A stretch of DNA of 37,533 nucleotides, from positions 1-37,533 of IMG/VR virus record IMGVR_UViG_3300048687_000098, one strand, 5' to 3'. Both the position numbers and the translations under genes were made by a program. Source of the DNA: a virus. The notes under the pieces are model-generated. The model was given only the letters and a program-made list of their open reading frames with translations. It was not told the DNA's origin and searched no databases. Below, piece by piece: positions 8,878 through 17,504 of this stretch (position 1 is the stretch's first letter; each line of letters begins with the position of its first letter).

Positions 8878-8880
8878 AGG

Positions 8881-9309
8881 TCATTCATCCCATACGAAGT
8901 AGACCTCGCACACCTGGCCGGTACCGACAGGAATGAGGGCTAGGGAGGCGCTGAACGCACACGACACGCCGTCCGCTCCGAACGTGAGGATCGCCCCGGA
9001 TCCGATCGCTGCACCCAACACCATTCGGTACCCAGTCTTCACCGCTGTCGACGTGCCCGTGTACAACTGCTTGGCGAGACACGTCGGTGTGGCGAGTTGG
9101 TTGGTGCGATGCGGGTAGGCGGTGACCGTTGCTCCCGGTGTACCTCCGGTGACCGACACCAGTTCGTACGTGCAGGCGGTGACGGTCGAGTTGAACAGAC
9201 CGACCTCCCGCAACTGGGGGACGACAGATGCCGTTGCCAGAAGCCCGAAGATCGGCGTCGTGGCCGTTCCGGCCGCTGTCGCTGTCATGCCTGCTGAATA
9301 TCGGGCCAT
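8881..9309 (-). CDS. Small virion-associated beta protein
   Basis: 142 residues, mostly short strands rich in Thr, Ala, Gly and Val (VVPQLREVGLFNST, GYRMVLGAAIGSGAILTFG). The ATG is preceded by a very good Shine-Dalgarno (AAGGAGATATCC). The same leader style occurs before the 10797-11189 gene and the capsid gene, suggesting strong expression. Length and composition fit a fibre accessory, chaperone or head/tail decoration protein. It lies between an adhesin and a glycoside hydrolase-like gene. Family not recognised. Confidence 0.6.
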   Translation of the reverse strand: MARYSAGMTATAAGTATTPIFGLLATASVVPQLREVGLFNSTVTACTYELVSVTGGTPGATVTAYPHRTNQLATPTCLAKQLYTGTSTAVKTGYRMVLGAAIGSGAILTFGADGVSCAFSASLALIPVGTGQVCEVYFVWDE

Positions 9310-9321
9310 GGGGATATCTCC

Positions 9322-10668
9322 TTATCGCAAGGTTAGAGCAGAGCGGGTGGCGCCCCGAGACATGGTGGTCAAACCGATGTTGTCGGCAACAAGCACCCAG
9401 TCCTGTGATCCGTCACCGCGGGCGGCCGGCAGGGTGACGGCTCGGCCGGTCTGCTTCGCCTCGGACGTGGTGATCAACGAGTAGCTGCCATCCTGCGGGT
9501 TCAGCCAACGCAGCCGAACAGGGACACTGCCCGGGATGATCGTCGTGTCGACGGTGATGGCACGGTTGTTCGGGAAGTAGGCAGCCGCCGCCGTGTTCGA
9601 GACGCCAGCCGATGCCCGCGAGCCGCCCGAGGATTCGCTGGCCACCTCTACGAACTGACCGGGCGCCCAACTGGTGTTCTTGCAGTAGGTGTCGATGAAC
9701 GACCAGCAGTACGCCGCTTCGGCAACCTCGGGAGAGTTACTGACTACCTGATCCCAGGTGAGGCCCACCGTGTAGTTCGCACCGTAGCCGAACGACCAGT
9801 AGTCCTCATGGCCAAAGTTGATGAGGCAGCCGCCTTCGAGGAACGTCGCCCAGTTGCGGTTGCGGATCTGCTGGCGACTGAAAGCCGTCCAGGCTCCACC
9901 GACCCCGTAGCCCCCAGAGATGTTGCCGACATAGACCGGTTCGCAGTCGAGGGTCGGGCCGGTCGTCTCGATCCACGCCGACTCAAAGATGTCTGCGGCT
10001 GAAGTCGTCCAGTGGTAGAGCGAGTTGGTCGAGCAGTTGAACGCGCCGACCTGATACCAGCCCTGGTGGAAGGTGCTCTCGCCGTTGTTCGGTTCCATCC
10101 ACCTGACCGGGCGGGCCGACCCTCCTGTCTCGACGCTGTTGATCCCGGTGAAGATCGACATCAACCGTTGGCCGACCGTGCCGCTCGGTAGGTTCGCGCT
10201 GTCTTCCATGTCGTGCCAGACGATGTTCGGGGACGACAGGTAACGGGTGGCGATGGCCACGCCACAGTTCTGCACTTGGGTGGCTGTCGCTGCTATCCAT
10301 GCGGAACCGGCGACACCACCAGCGATCGACAGGTGGGCGACCATGCCGAGGCGGTCACATTCGGAGACGATCCAGTCGACAGTTGCCCAGGCGGCGCCAA
10401 GCGGGTCGGTCGGAGCGTTGAGTTGCCAGTTGTTGCCCACCCAGAAGTTCTGGCCAGCCTTGTTCGTCCAGCCGGCCCACCCACCGCCGATCCACACAAC
10501 GACACCCTTGAACCCGACCGCAGCGAGCTTCGTCAACTCGGTCGTGATCTCGGTGTTCGACAATCCTTCGGCCATCATCCACGACGACATGATCGGCGCC
10601 AGGATCACGTTGCCGTTCTGGTCGAGCAGTTTGCGACCCGAGATCGACTTCGGGTAGAGCGCCGCCAT
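9322..10668 (-). CDS. Glycoside hydrolase (DUF4038/GH140 apiosidase-like), tail depolymerase candidate
   Basis: 448 residues. The N-terminal ~330 residues look like the TIM-barrel family often annotated DUF4038 or apiosidase-like. An opening LLDQNGNVILAPIMSSWMM is followed by ELTKLAAVGFKGVVVWIGGG, a helix (WATVDWIVSECDRLGMVAHL) and the acidic segment WHDMEDS near 180. The C-terminal ~100 residues (AAAYFPNNRAITVD...VRLRWLNPQDGSYSLI) match the beta domain called putative collagen-binding domain that usually follows this barrel. There is no signal peptide, and the gene sits in the fibre block, so a virion-borne enzyme trimming host surface glycans is the likely role. The substrate cannot be told; catalytic residues are not assigned with confidence. 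Confidence 0.75.
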   Translation of the reverse strand: MAALYPKSISGRKLLDQNGNVILAPIMSSWMMAEGLSNTEITTELTKLAAVGFKGVVVWIGGGWAGWTNKAGQNFWVGNNWQLNAPTDPLGAAWATVDWIVSECDRLGMVAHLSIAGGVAGSAWIAATATQVQNCGVAIATRYLSSPNIVWHDMEDSANLPSGTVGQRLMSIFTGINSVETGGSARPVRWMEPNNGESTFHQGWYQVGAFNCSTNSLYHWTTSAADIFESAWIETTGPTLDCEPVYVGNISGGYGVGGAWTAFSRQQIRNRNWATFLEGGCLINFGHEDYWSFGYGANYTVGLTWDQVVSNSPEVAEAAYCWSFIDTYCKNTSWAPGQFVEVASESSGGSRASAGVSNTAAAAYFPNNRAITVDTTIIPGSVPVRLRWLNPQDGSYSLITTSEAKQTGRAVTLPAARGDGSQDWVLVADNIGLTTMSRGATRSALTLR

Positions 10669-10683
10669 CAGCCGTTACGACGA

Positions 10684-10800
10684 CTACTCAGACGGAAAGT
10701 CGTTAGTTGACCCTATGGTGCCGTTTTGCACGTCCAGAGTGATGGAGCCATCGTCGTCGTCCTCTGGCTCTTCGTCGGGATCGACGGGTTCGTCGCTCAC
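10684..10800 (-). CDS. Acidic 38-residue peptide
   Basis: A short frame starts at the GTG at 10800, overlapping the TGA of the 10797-11189 gene (GTGA), and ends at a TAG at 10684. It reads SDEPVDPDEEPEDDDDGS, then a short strand-like tail. Extreme acidity and stop/start coupling argue for a real gene; the acidic peptide upstream of the endolysin is similar in style. Function unknown. Confidence 0.5.
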   Translation of the reverse strand: MSDEPVDPDEEPEDDDDGSITLDVQNGTIGSTNDFPSE

Positions 10801-11189
10801 GTCGGATCTGCGATCTCAATCGTCCACAACGGGATGTTGACCGTGTTGCCCGAGGTCAACGCCTGGCTGGTGCAGGTGGTGACATAGAGGCCGGTAGTGC
10901 CGTTGTCGATGTAGATGTGAGTGGCGGTACCCGACGCCGAGATGCTGACACCAGCGATAGCGTTGACGCTGAGCTTGCGCCCGCTGGTGGTTCCATCGGC
11001 AGGGCCGGTGTAGCTGGCACCGGTCAAGCCCGTCGATTGGGCGAGCTTGATGGCGTCGATCTGCGCCGCCGTGGGCGGCGTGGCGCTCCCGGAGTTGGCG
11101 TGGACTCCTGAGGTCACCGTCACGCGGGTTCCTGCCTTGATGGCGTTGAGCGCTGCGTCGAGCACAGAGTTTTCTGCGAACTTGGGCAT
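10797..11189 (-). CDS. Small virion protein upstream of glycoside hydrolase
   Basis: 130 residues from MPKFAENSVLDAALNAIK with an excellent Shine-Dalgarno (AAGGAGATATC). The first 60 residues (helix, then RVTVTSGVHANSG...PPTAAQIDAIKLA) and the strand-rich remainder (SVNAIAGVSISASGTATHIYID) resemble small phage structural proteins of fibre operons. No cysteine pair or enzyme motif is conserved. It is translationally coupled to the acidic peptide. Confidence 0.6.
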   Translation of the reverse strand: MPKFAENSVLDAALNAIKAGTRVTVTSGVHANSGSATPPTAAQIDAIKLAQSTGLTGASYTGPADGTTSGRKLSVNAIAGVSISASGTATHIYIDNGTTGLYVTTCTSQALTSGNTVNIPLWTIEIADPT

Positions 11190-11199
11190 TGATATCTCC

Positions 11200-11664
11200 T
11201 TATGGTCCTGTAATGACGTACAGGGTGTTGGGGTCTTTGACTGCCAGGGCGTTGTAGGCAGTTTGGGTCATCCCCGCCCACTTGGCCTGGAGCGAGGTTC
11301 CTGTTCCCCAACCACCAGTCGTCTTCGGGCCGTAGATCAGCCAGGTAGCGGAGTTGAGGTAGAAGTCGCCGTTGTACCCCAATCCCGCTGCCGGCGCCGT
11401 GGTACCCGAGAGCATCACGCCGCCCTCGTCGGTGATGATGTACACCGTGTTCGGGTTGGGCGGGCTGAGGGCCAGCCAGGCGGCACGGGTTAGTGAGACA
11501 ACAGTTGGGGGCGGGCCTATAGGACCAGTTGGTCCAGTTGCCCCGGGGGGACCAGGCACCGTCGAAGCTGGCCCAGCCGGCCCAGTAGCGCCGACGAAGA
11601 TCGTGTCCCAGTTGGCCGGGTCAGTGACGGTGCCGGTCCCCTTGTACTGCTTGAGCACGGTCAT
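11200..11664 (-). CDS. Short collagen-like tail fibre protein
   Basis: 154 residues. Residues about 25-52 form a collagen-like Gly-x-y stretch (GATGPAGPASTVPGPPGATG and onward). Two phage-fibre motifs follow: LTRAAWLALSPPNPNTVYIIT and MTQTAYNALAVKDPNTLYVIT, which mark short trimerising units near the tip of many fibres. It ends four bases into the start of nothing else and is preceded by a gene overlapping its ATG. The role is a trimeric side or accessory fibre. Confidence 0.75.
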   Translation of the reverse strand: MTVLKQYKGTGTVTDPANWDTIFVGATGPAGPASTVPGPPGATGPTGPIGPPPTVVSLTRAAWLALSPPNPNTVYIITDEGGVMLSGTTAPAAGLGYNGDFYLNSATWLIYGPKTTGGWGTGTSLQAKWAGMTQTAYNALAVKDPNTLYVITGP

Positions 11665-12731
11665 GGCAGTGGCAATCCTCTCCAGACACTGTCGTACCTA
11701 TCGCCCAGGTACATGATTCCGTCCAGAACGTAGATCGAGTACGACTGCTCAGGGAACTGGGCTACAACCTTCCAGGTCACCAGATCGGAAGATCTACGGA
11801 CGGTGCTGGTAGAGGCGTTGCCTTCAACCAGCCACACGTTGTTGCTGGCGTCAACGCAGAAGTCGTTGACCCCACCAGTGGAAGACGAGTATTTCAAAGT
11901 CGCCGTTGTCCCGTTGAAGCTGTACAACGCGCCGTTCATGACCATCAACACCACCGAACCCCACGGCACGATCGGGTCGACAGAGCCGTAGTTCAGGTTG
12001 ATGCTGGTGACAACCCAGGACTTCGTCGCCTCCACCCAGTACCGCAGGAAGGTAGGAGTGACATTGTTGTCGCCGTAGTACTCCTGGAACCAGAGCTTGC
12101 CCTGGTAGGAGAACAAGCAGGTGTTGAACCAGCCGAACTCAGACCCCAAGACGAACTCACCGTCGTTGCCGGTGATGTGCTTGCCCCGCCAGACCGATCC
12201 GAATGGGGGTCCGAGGGTGCCACCCCCGCAGACCCACACGTAGCCGTCGTGCTCGACCAACGCCAACGGGTGCTTGTAACCAGCCGGGGAACACCAACCA
12301 TCGATCCAGGTCGGCGGGCTACCAGGAATGGCCCGGACCCAGTCCGATGGCCCGTCGATCCCAGTGGCGAGCATCTCCCCGGTGGAGAAGTGGACGAACC
12401 GCTGGAGGGCGAAAGCGTTGAAGTCCCACACGATCGGATCCCAGGTGCCGTTGAGGTTGAGCGGGACGATGTGGATGGGAGCGAGGTTGGCCGAGATCGA
12501 CCCGTACCCCATATACAGCTTTGTGGTGCCATCACCGTCCCATGAGGTGATACCACGGATGTAGTGGGTCAAAGGGTCGGCCACCGTGGCCCTGGACGCC
12601 GGGTTGATAGCGAACAACTCGAACTCACCGATCGGTGGCAGGGGCCAGCGATGCGCGGCGCCGTACTTCAGCGCTCCGCCCTGGTTGGCCCCTTGAGCCA
12701 CCCGGTCGCGTCGAGTCAGCGTCGGACTCAC
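11661..12731 (-). CDS. Beta-propeller-like tail protein
   Basis: 356 residues with repeated blade-like segments, each a few short strands with Trp, Gly and aromatic residues (KLYMGYGSISANLAP, YVWVCGGGTLG, GKLWFQEYYGDN, GALYSFNGTTATLKYSS, NVWLVEGNAS, GIMYLGDRYDSVWRG). The spacing of about 40-50 residues fits a six- or seven-bladed propeller of the kind found in phage receptor-binding proteins. No catalytic motif can be pointed out. It overlaps both neighbours by four bases. Likely an adhesin of the tail. Confidence 0.6.
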   Translation of the reverse strand: MSPTLTRRDRVAQGANQGGALKYGAAHRWPLPPIGEFELFAINPASRATVADPLTHYIRGITSWDGDGTTKLYMGYGSISANLAPIHIVPLNLNGTWDPIVWDFNAFALQRFVHFSTGEMLATGIDGPSDWVRAIPGSPPTWIDGWCSPAGYKHPLALVEHDGYVWVCGGGTLGPPFGSVWRGKHITGNDGEFVLGSEFGWFNTCLFSYQGKLWFQEYYGDNNVTPTFLRYWVEATKSWVVTSINLNYGSVDPIVPWGSVVLMVMNGALYSFNGTTATLKYSSSTGGVNDFCVDASNNVWLVEGNASTSTVRRSSDLVTWKVVAQFPEQSYSIYVLDGIMYLGDRYDSVWRGLPLP

Positions 12732-13909
12732 GGTATGTCACCGAGCCGCACGATGGTGAACGTCCAATAGACCTTCACGGTGCCTGTAGCCCCCGAGGGA
12801 CGGCTGATCGAGCCGAACATGTAGGGACCGTCACCACCGTTTGCCGCTACCGGGACAATCGCTGACATGACGACCTGACGGTTGAGGGAGTCGGGAGAGG
12901 GGGCAGGCGCATCCAAGTAGATGGTTTGACCCCATGTGATCCCGGCGAGATAACGGATCTGCAAGGACGGACCGAACCTCACGTCGTCCCCGCTCCAGTT
13001 GAAGGTGAAGGAGTAGACACCTTCCGGGAAGATGAGTTGAGTTCCGCCGAAGGCTGTCGACCACCCGGCCGGAAGAGGCTGCAACGACGTTGCCACCGCT
13101 GTATCGATGAAGTTCATGTTGTAGATCCCACCGGGAGCGAGGGATTTCCCAATGTCAGCGCTGAACGACCAGGTGGCGCTGACGCCGCCCCCACCACCGG
13201 CACCACCCGTGCCCGCCTCATCGGTGTCAGCCCACAACAGGTTGGTGACCGGTGGTGGGTTGGGCGACATGTACATGCCGGGAGGCCCGGTCAGGTTGCC
13301 CCGCAGAGTCCACGTCGTCGTGGCGGTCTTCTCGTAGTAGTCACCGTTGGTGGTGTTGAGCGACCAGTCACCGACGATGCCGGTACCGGTGGCAGGGACG
13401 CCGGCCTGGCTGGACCACTTCTCGCCAGGAGTGCCTTGTGGGCCGGTAGCTCCAGTTGGACCTTGGGGTCCAGGCACCGTCGAGGCAGCGCCCTGGATGC
13501 CCTGCGGACCAGTGGCTCCCGTAGCTCCAGTGTTTCCAGTATCACCCTTGTCGCCCTTGGGTCCCTGGATGGCGCCGACGTTGTTCCACGTCGTGCCATC
13601 CCAAACCATGCCGTCGCCGGCCAGGGCGGGGGATGGGCCGGGTCGAGGAGGTGCCGCTGCCGGTATCGGGGTACCGATGATCCACATATCTCCGGTATGC
13701 GGTGCTGTCGGTAGTGGGGTAACGGTGCCGGCATAGGTGCCTTTGACCGTGACGCCGCTTCCTGGATCACCCTTCTCACCGGGAGGCCCCTCAACCCCCT
13801 GCGGACCAGGAGGTCCCTGCTTGCCCATAGTGGCTGTGACAATGACCTGCTTGGCCGGATCAGTCGTAGTGATGGACTGCTTGGACGGGTCGTTCGTAGT
13901 GATGATCAC
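12728..13909 (-). CDS. Collagen-like tail fibre protein
   Basis: 393 residues, starting with the GTG at 13909 that overlaps the TGA of the upstream gene (GTGA). A longer frame reaching 14077 is rejected because its first 56 residues are a shadow of that gene. After a Thr-rich head (IITTNDPSKQSITTTDPAKQ) comes a collagen-like Gly-x-y run (GKQGPPGPQGVEGPPGEKG), a globular piece with DMWIIGTP and MVWDGTTWNNVG, and a second Gly-x-y run (GPKGDKGDTGNTGATG and onward). A C-terminal beta domain (about 245-393) probably binds the receptor. Collagen-like runs in phages form thin trimeric stalks. Fibre role confident. Confidence 0.8.
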   Translation of the reverse strand: MIITTNDPSKQSITTTDPAKQVIVTATMGKQGPPGPQGVEGPPGEKGDPGSGVTVKGTYAGTVTPLPTAPHTGDMWIIGTPIPAAAPPRPGPSPALAGDGMVWDGTTWNNVGAIQGPKGDKGDTGNTGATGATGPQGIQGAASTVPGPQGPTGATGPQGTPGEKWSSQAGVPATGTGIVGDWSLNTTNGDYYEKTATTTWTLRGNLTGPPGMYMSPNPPPVTNLLWADTDEAGTGGAGGGGGVSATWSFSADIGKSLAPGGIYNMNFIDTAVATSLQPLPAGWSTAFGGTQLIFPEGVYSFTFNWSGDDVRFGPSLQIRYLAGITWGQTIYLDAPAPSPDSLNRQVVMSAIVPVAANGGDGPYMFGSISRPSGATGTVKVYWTFTIVRLGDIP

Positions 13910-14631
13910 GGCACACGCCCGTTCGGCCCGAAGAGACCTGCTGGTGTCACAGTCACTAGTTGCCCAGCCGCAACGGCCGTAGCAGGAACCACTGGTAGGT
14001 AGTCCGTAGAGGTGACCCGAGGAACGATGTAGAAGTGGCCGAAGATCCACGTCTTGAGTTGATCGGTGGGCGGCCAATCAGCCGCAAGGATCTCCGGTGG
14101 TCGTGGATAGCTCGGTCCCACAAACGGACTGACCGACTGCAGATCCCACTCGTACGTGCCGATGATGGTGTTGAGCGATCGGGGCAGGAACAACGTCACC
14201 AGGGTGTAGCCCACCGTCTCTGGAGGGCCAACCTCTGGAGGAACGTACGTGGCGTTGATCGTGAACTGATGGATCAACGTGCTCCAGTAGCGGTGGAGCA
14301 ATCGGGTCTGTCCCTTCCAGGTGTAGCCGGTGGCGAAGTCAGGTGAAGCGTCAGCCGAATCCTGGAAGAACAGCGGGATCTGGATGTCATCACCCTGGTA
14401 GGCGTACAGATCGAGACGATCCGGGAACACCTTCCAGGTTGGCGTGGTGTCGGTCGAGGACGACGAGCTACTGGATGAGAAGCTGCTATCAGCCGGCACG
14501 AAGGGCACCAACGACTGATAGGTAGGTACCGGCGCTAGTTCGGAGGCTTCCGAGAGCATGGTCGCCGTGGTCGCGATGCGAGGCGCCGTGTCTTGCCCGA
14601 ACCGTTGGGAAGGAGAGAAGCCCATCGTCAC
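13906..14631 (-). CDS. Fibre-associated structural protein with poly-Ser linker
   Basis: 241 residues. Residues about 50-60 are a serine run (SSFSSSSSSSS) that looks like a flexible linker. Before it lies a Thr/Ala-rich N-terminus; after it a beta domain (WKVFPDRLDLYAYQGDDIQIPLFF, GTYEWDLQSV) and a C-terminal YIVPRVTS segment. The start is GTG at 14631 overlapping the upstream TGA, or ATG two codons later. A domain of this kind, between a collar protein and a collagen fibre, may attach fibres. Function is not established. Confidence 0.6.
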   Translation of the reverse strand: MTMGFSPSQRFGQDTAPRIATTATMLSEASELAPVPTYQSLVPFVPADSSFSSSSSSSSTDTTPTWKVFPDRLDLYAYQGDDIQIPLFFQDSADASPDFATGYTWKGQTRLLHRYWSTLIHQFTINATYVPPEVGPPETVGYTLVTLFLPRSLNTIIGTYEWDLQSVSPFVGPSYPRPPEILAADWPPTDQLKTWIFGHFYIVPRVTSTDYLPVVPATAVAAGQLVTVTPAGLFGPNGRVP

Positions 14632-16187
14632 GTCCTGATGTAGGCGTACATAGTGATATATGCCGGTGTTATATCAATATCAGCGTTGGACCCCTTGGCT
14701 GTCTCCCCCACACCGTGGTCGTGGGATGGAGAAGGATTGATCGTCAGTGCGTGGGTGTGACTGCCCGCCGTATTCAGGATGTGCGTGTGTTGAGAACCTT
14801 CTGGCAGCACGTCCACTTCACCAACGGCGTTTGCCGTCATCGAGAAGGCGTCCACCTTGTGGGTGTGGTTGCGGTCGTTGAACAGAGCATCGATTGTGTT
14901 ACGCCCACCAGTGATCTCACAGATGGCCTGCAGAGCGTTGCCGGCTCCGTCCTGGAACCCGTGGTGAGCATGTGGATGTTCGTTCACCCAGTGAACGTGG
15001 TTACCACCAGGATCCATCTCGTGCGTGTGACCAGGCACCGTGGTCATCGACCCCGTGAGTTGCATCCCACTGTTGGTCTTCACGTCCACGTCGTGCTTGT
15101 GGTTAGCCAACTGGGCTTCGGTCAACTTGATGACATTGTTGGTCGCCCCACCCGTCACTCCTGGGTTCCGCCCGAAGTCCGACATGATGACCCGCTTGGT
15201 CAGATCCGGCAGAACCATCGTGCGGGCCGGCGACGTTCCGGAGATCGTGCCCAGGTTGGGGATGTTGAACAGTTGACCGAACTCAGTCTCGTTGATCGTG
15301 TTGCCCTTGAGTGCAACCCACCCCAGCGCCCGCATCTCAGCCTCAGGCCGAGCGTTCCAGATGACCGTGCCGTAGGGCACGGCGCCGGCTTGGGTGGCCA
15401 ACTCCTGCCACACACCCTGCTGGCGCAGGTACACCTTGCCGGTGGTCTCGTTCTGGAAGATCGCCCCGGGCACGATGATGCCTGTTGGCTGCACCGTTCC
15501 GGTGAAGAGGTTCTGGCCCTGCACCCGTTCGGTGACGGTGATCGATAGCCCGGTTAGCGCTCCACCAGCGACCAGAGTCCCATCGAGGTTGAGGTTGTCC
15601 CGCAAACGCAGCGTCTTGGCCGACACCCGTGACATGAAGGTGTCGCTCTCCCACGAGAGATCGCCGCCACCGGTTGCGAGGAAGTGGTTCCCGCTGCCGT
15701 TGCGGTTCTGCACCAGCGGCGCCGTGGGATCGATCTTGGTGAGCAGCGCCTTGGCCACAAACTTGCGCTTGTCGATGACGTTATTGGAGAGGTTCGACAC
15801 TCCGGTGGGGACGAAGACCGCGGCCAACACGGTGTTGTCCACCGGTACAGGCGGAAACACCGGGTCAGCCGAAGCGGTTCCCGTGATGATCCTCATCGCC
15901 CCGCCCGTATCCACCACCACGAGATCGAAGCGGTCGAGCGTGCCGCCTGTGCCAAGACTCTGCGATGTGCCGGCCACGGTCACCAGTTGCCCGTTGACGA
16001 GGGCAGTGCCACCGAGCGTGGTGACCGTGGACAGCGAGCATGACACGAAGCAGCCCTCTACGACTCCCCACTGGGAGTGCGCGATCGTATTGAAGTCGAC
16101 CTGATCCGGTTCGGCCATCCTCGGGTCAGAGACCAGCGAAGCGTTGGGGATCAAGAACCCATCATGTGGCAGGGTGGCCGAGGCCAT
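14628..16187 (-). CDS. Tail-collar/short-tail-fibre-like protein with HxH metal motifs
   Basis: 519 residues. The N-terminal ~150 residues form a conserved phage fibre base (LPHDGFLIPNASL, ALVNGQLVTVAG, FDLVVVDTGG). Residues about 230-330 resemble the tail-collar fold (TGTVQPTGIIVPGAIFQNET, KVYLRQQGVWQELA, PDLTKRVIMSDFG). The last ~150 residues carry many HxH motifs (NHKHD, GHTHE, NHVHW, HPHAHH, NHTHK, QHTHI, SHTHA, SHDHG) and end PAYITMYAYIRT, as in short tail fibres. By analogy with T4 gp12 and gp37 these His pairs probably coordinate metal ions in a knitted trimer. Receptor-binding role is likely. Confidence 0.85.
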   Translation of the reverse strand: MASATLPHDGFLIPNASLVSDPRMAEPDQVDFNTIAHSQWGVVEGCFVSCSLSTVTTLGGTALVNGQLVTVAGTSQSLGTGGTLDRFDLVVVDTGGAMRIITGTASADPVFPPVPVDNTVLAAVFVPTGVSNLSNNVIDKRKFVAKALLTKIDPTAPLVQNRNGSGNHFLATGGGDLSWESDTFMSRVSAKTLRLRDNLNLDGTLVAGGALTGLSITVTERVQGQNLFTGTVQPTGIIVPGAIFQNETTGKVYLRQQGVWQELATQAGAVPYGTVIWNARPEAEMRALGWVALKGNTINETEFGQLFNIPNLGTISGTSPARTMVLPDLTKRVIMSDFGRNPGVTGGATNNVIKLTEAQLANHKHDVDVKTNSGMQLTGSMTTVPGHTHEMDPGGNHVHWVNEHPHAHHGFQDGAGNALQAICEITGGRNTIDALFNDRNHTHKVDAFSMTANAVGEVDVLPEGSQHTHILNTAGSHTHALTINPSPSHDHGVGETAKGSNADIDITPAYITMYAYIRT

Positions 16188-16199
16188 GGACTGGCGCTC

Positions 16200-16496
16200 C
16201 TATCGGTGGTAGACGTACCCCAGGCTGTCGAGGTAAACGGCAACGTCGTAGGGCAGGCGATACCGCTTGCCCTCTTCCAACCGCCACGATCGGTGAGGGT
16301 TCCCATAGGTGAACTCCTCGATCGTTTGGGCGATGCGGACCTCCACCAGACCATGGACATCTGGTTGGACGGGTGGAGACGCCAGGGCCTCAACTTCGAT
16401 CTCACGATGTGCTTGCGGGAAGCCCAGATCAGACGGACGTGTGACCTGGTTCTCTTCCTCTTCTACTTCGACCTCAGCGGTCGGACGGGTTGCCAC
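16200..16496 (-). CDS. Small head/virion protein of unknown function
   Basis: 98 residues from a GTG at 16496 preceded by AGGAG. The first 40 residues are acidic and probably disordered (VEVEEEENQ), while the C-terminal half (EVRIAQTIEEFTYGNPH...LEEGKRYRLPYDVAVYLDSLG) is a compact block often found in small phage proteins encoded just after capsid genes. It may be a head decoration or head-tail joining protein. It lies between the decoration-type gene and the tail-collar gene. Confidence 0.6.
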   Translation of the reverse strand: MATRPTAEVEVEEEENQVTRPSDLGFPQAHREIEVEALASPPVQPDVHGLVEVRIAQTIEEFTYGNPHRSWRLEEGKRYRLPYDVAVYLDSLGYVYHR

Positions 16497-16510
16497 GATG
16501 GGTTCTCCTG

Positions 16511-17479
16511 TTACTCGGCGGTCTCAACCAGCATCGTCTCTAGGAAGGCGACGAGGGTGGACCGGTTCTTACCTGCTGCTTCAGCGTCGATCAGATCTTC
16601 GATCTGGTCGGGATTGGCCTGGGCGTAGGACTTGACCTCATCGATGGTGTAATCACCGGGGTCGTACGGCATCTGCTCTTCCAGCCAGGACATGAGGGTG
16701 GCCCGGTTCTTGCCGGCCTCTTCAGCGTCGTAGATGGCCTGGGCCTCATCGGGATGCTCGGTGACGAACTGCTTGACATCATCCACACTGTGGGCGGCAG
16801 GGTCGTAGCCCACCTCCACCTCTGTTTCGGACTGGGTCTCGTCTTCCGCCTGGTCCTCTGGAGAAGCCGACAGCAAGCCGGCTGAAGGGCCAGTGCCGGT
16901 CGCCACCGGAACAACGACGGTGTAGGTCCCAGCGGCCGGGTACTGAGTCGACGCCGAAGTGACGGTGCCGGTCGTGGCTCCCGACGAGACATCGGCTCCG
17001 GTGCAGGCGTAGGTCAGCGTGGTGCCGCTGGCCGTCAGCAAGGTGAACGTTCCGGTAAAGGGGGCGCCGACAGCGCCCGAGACAGTGACCACCTGGCCAG
17101 GGATGAACCCATGGGCCGCCGAGAACGACAGGGTGGCGACGTTGTTGGTCAGCGCCCGGTTGTTGACGGTGGCCTTGGCCGTATTGGTGACGACACACTG
17201 GGCCGTCTTGGTCGGCTGAGTCGGTCGGGTGGGATCACCAAAGACTGCGCCCACGGCGGCATAGGTGACTTCCGAAGGATCAGCCACGTTCTGTGGTGTA
17301 GGCGTACCGTCAGGCGGGAACGTCCAGGCGAAGTCCTGGTTCGAGCGCGACGTGTAGTTATCGAGCTTGAAGTCCCACTTCAACCCGTTGGTCGGGTTGA
17401 CGTTGCCCATCAAGGGACCTGTGTCAACAACACCTCTCGATCCAAAGGTGGCGGGGCCGTGTACGGCAACGATCGACAT
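16511..17479 (-). CDS. Capsid decoration-type protein with Ig-like domain and C-terminal helical repeats
   Basis: 322 residues. The N-terminal ~90 residues (GLKWDFKLDNYTSRSNQDFAW) are a virion-type domain. Residues about 95-200 look like an immunoglobulin-like or adhesive beta module (ATLSFSAAHGFIPGQVVTVSG, TGTFTLLTASGTTLTYACTG). After an acidic linker come two similar ~40-residue helical repeats, SVDDVKQFVTEHPDEAQ...GKNRATLMSWLEEQ and TIDEVKSYAQANPDQIE...GKNRSTLVAFLETM, of a helix-extended-loop-helix kind seen at the ends of phage head proteins. Its start has a strong CGGAGGTATCACC leader. Position right after the major capsid gene supports a surface decoration role. Confidence 0.65.
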   Translation of the reverse strand: MSIVAVHGPATFGSRGVVDTGPLMGNVNPTNGLKWDFKLDNYTSRSNQDFAWTFPPDGTPTPQNVADPSEVTYAAVGAVFGDPTRPTQPTKTAQCVVTNTAKATVNNRALTNNVATLSFSAAHGFIPGQVVTVSGAVGAPFTGTFTLLTASGTTLTYACTGADVSSGATTGTVTSASTQYPAAGTYTVVVPVATGTGPSAGLLSASPEDQAEDETQSETEVEVGYDPAAHSVDDVKQFVTEHPDEAQAIYDAEEAGKNRATLMSWLEEQMPYDPGDYTIDEVKSYAQANPDQIEDLIDAEAAGKNRSTLVAFLETMLVETAE

Positions 17480-17504
17480 GGTGATACCTCCGTATCGAGA
17501 CAGC

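Noticed and set aside
13910-14077. N-terminal extension of the collagen-like fibre frame
   Set aside because: It overlaps the coding end of the 13906-14631 gene, reads like a shadow, and a GTG coupled to the stop gives a normal start at 13909.
9322-16187. Diversity-generating retroelement acting on the fibre genes
   Set aside because: No reverse transcriptase gene and no template repeat are visible in the window.
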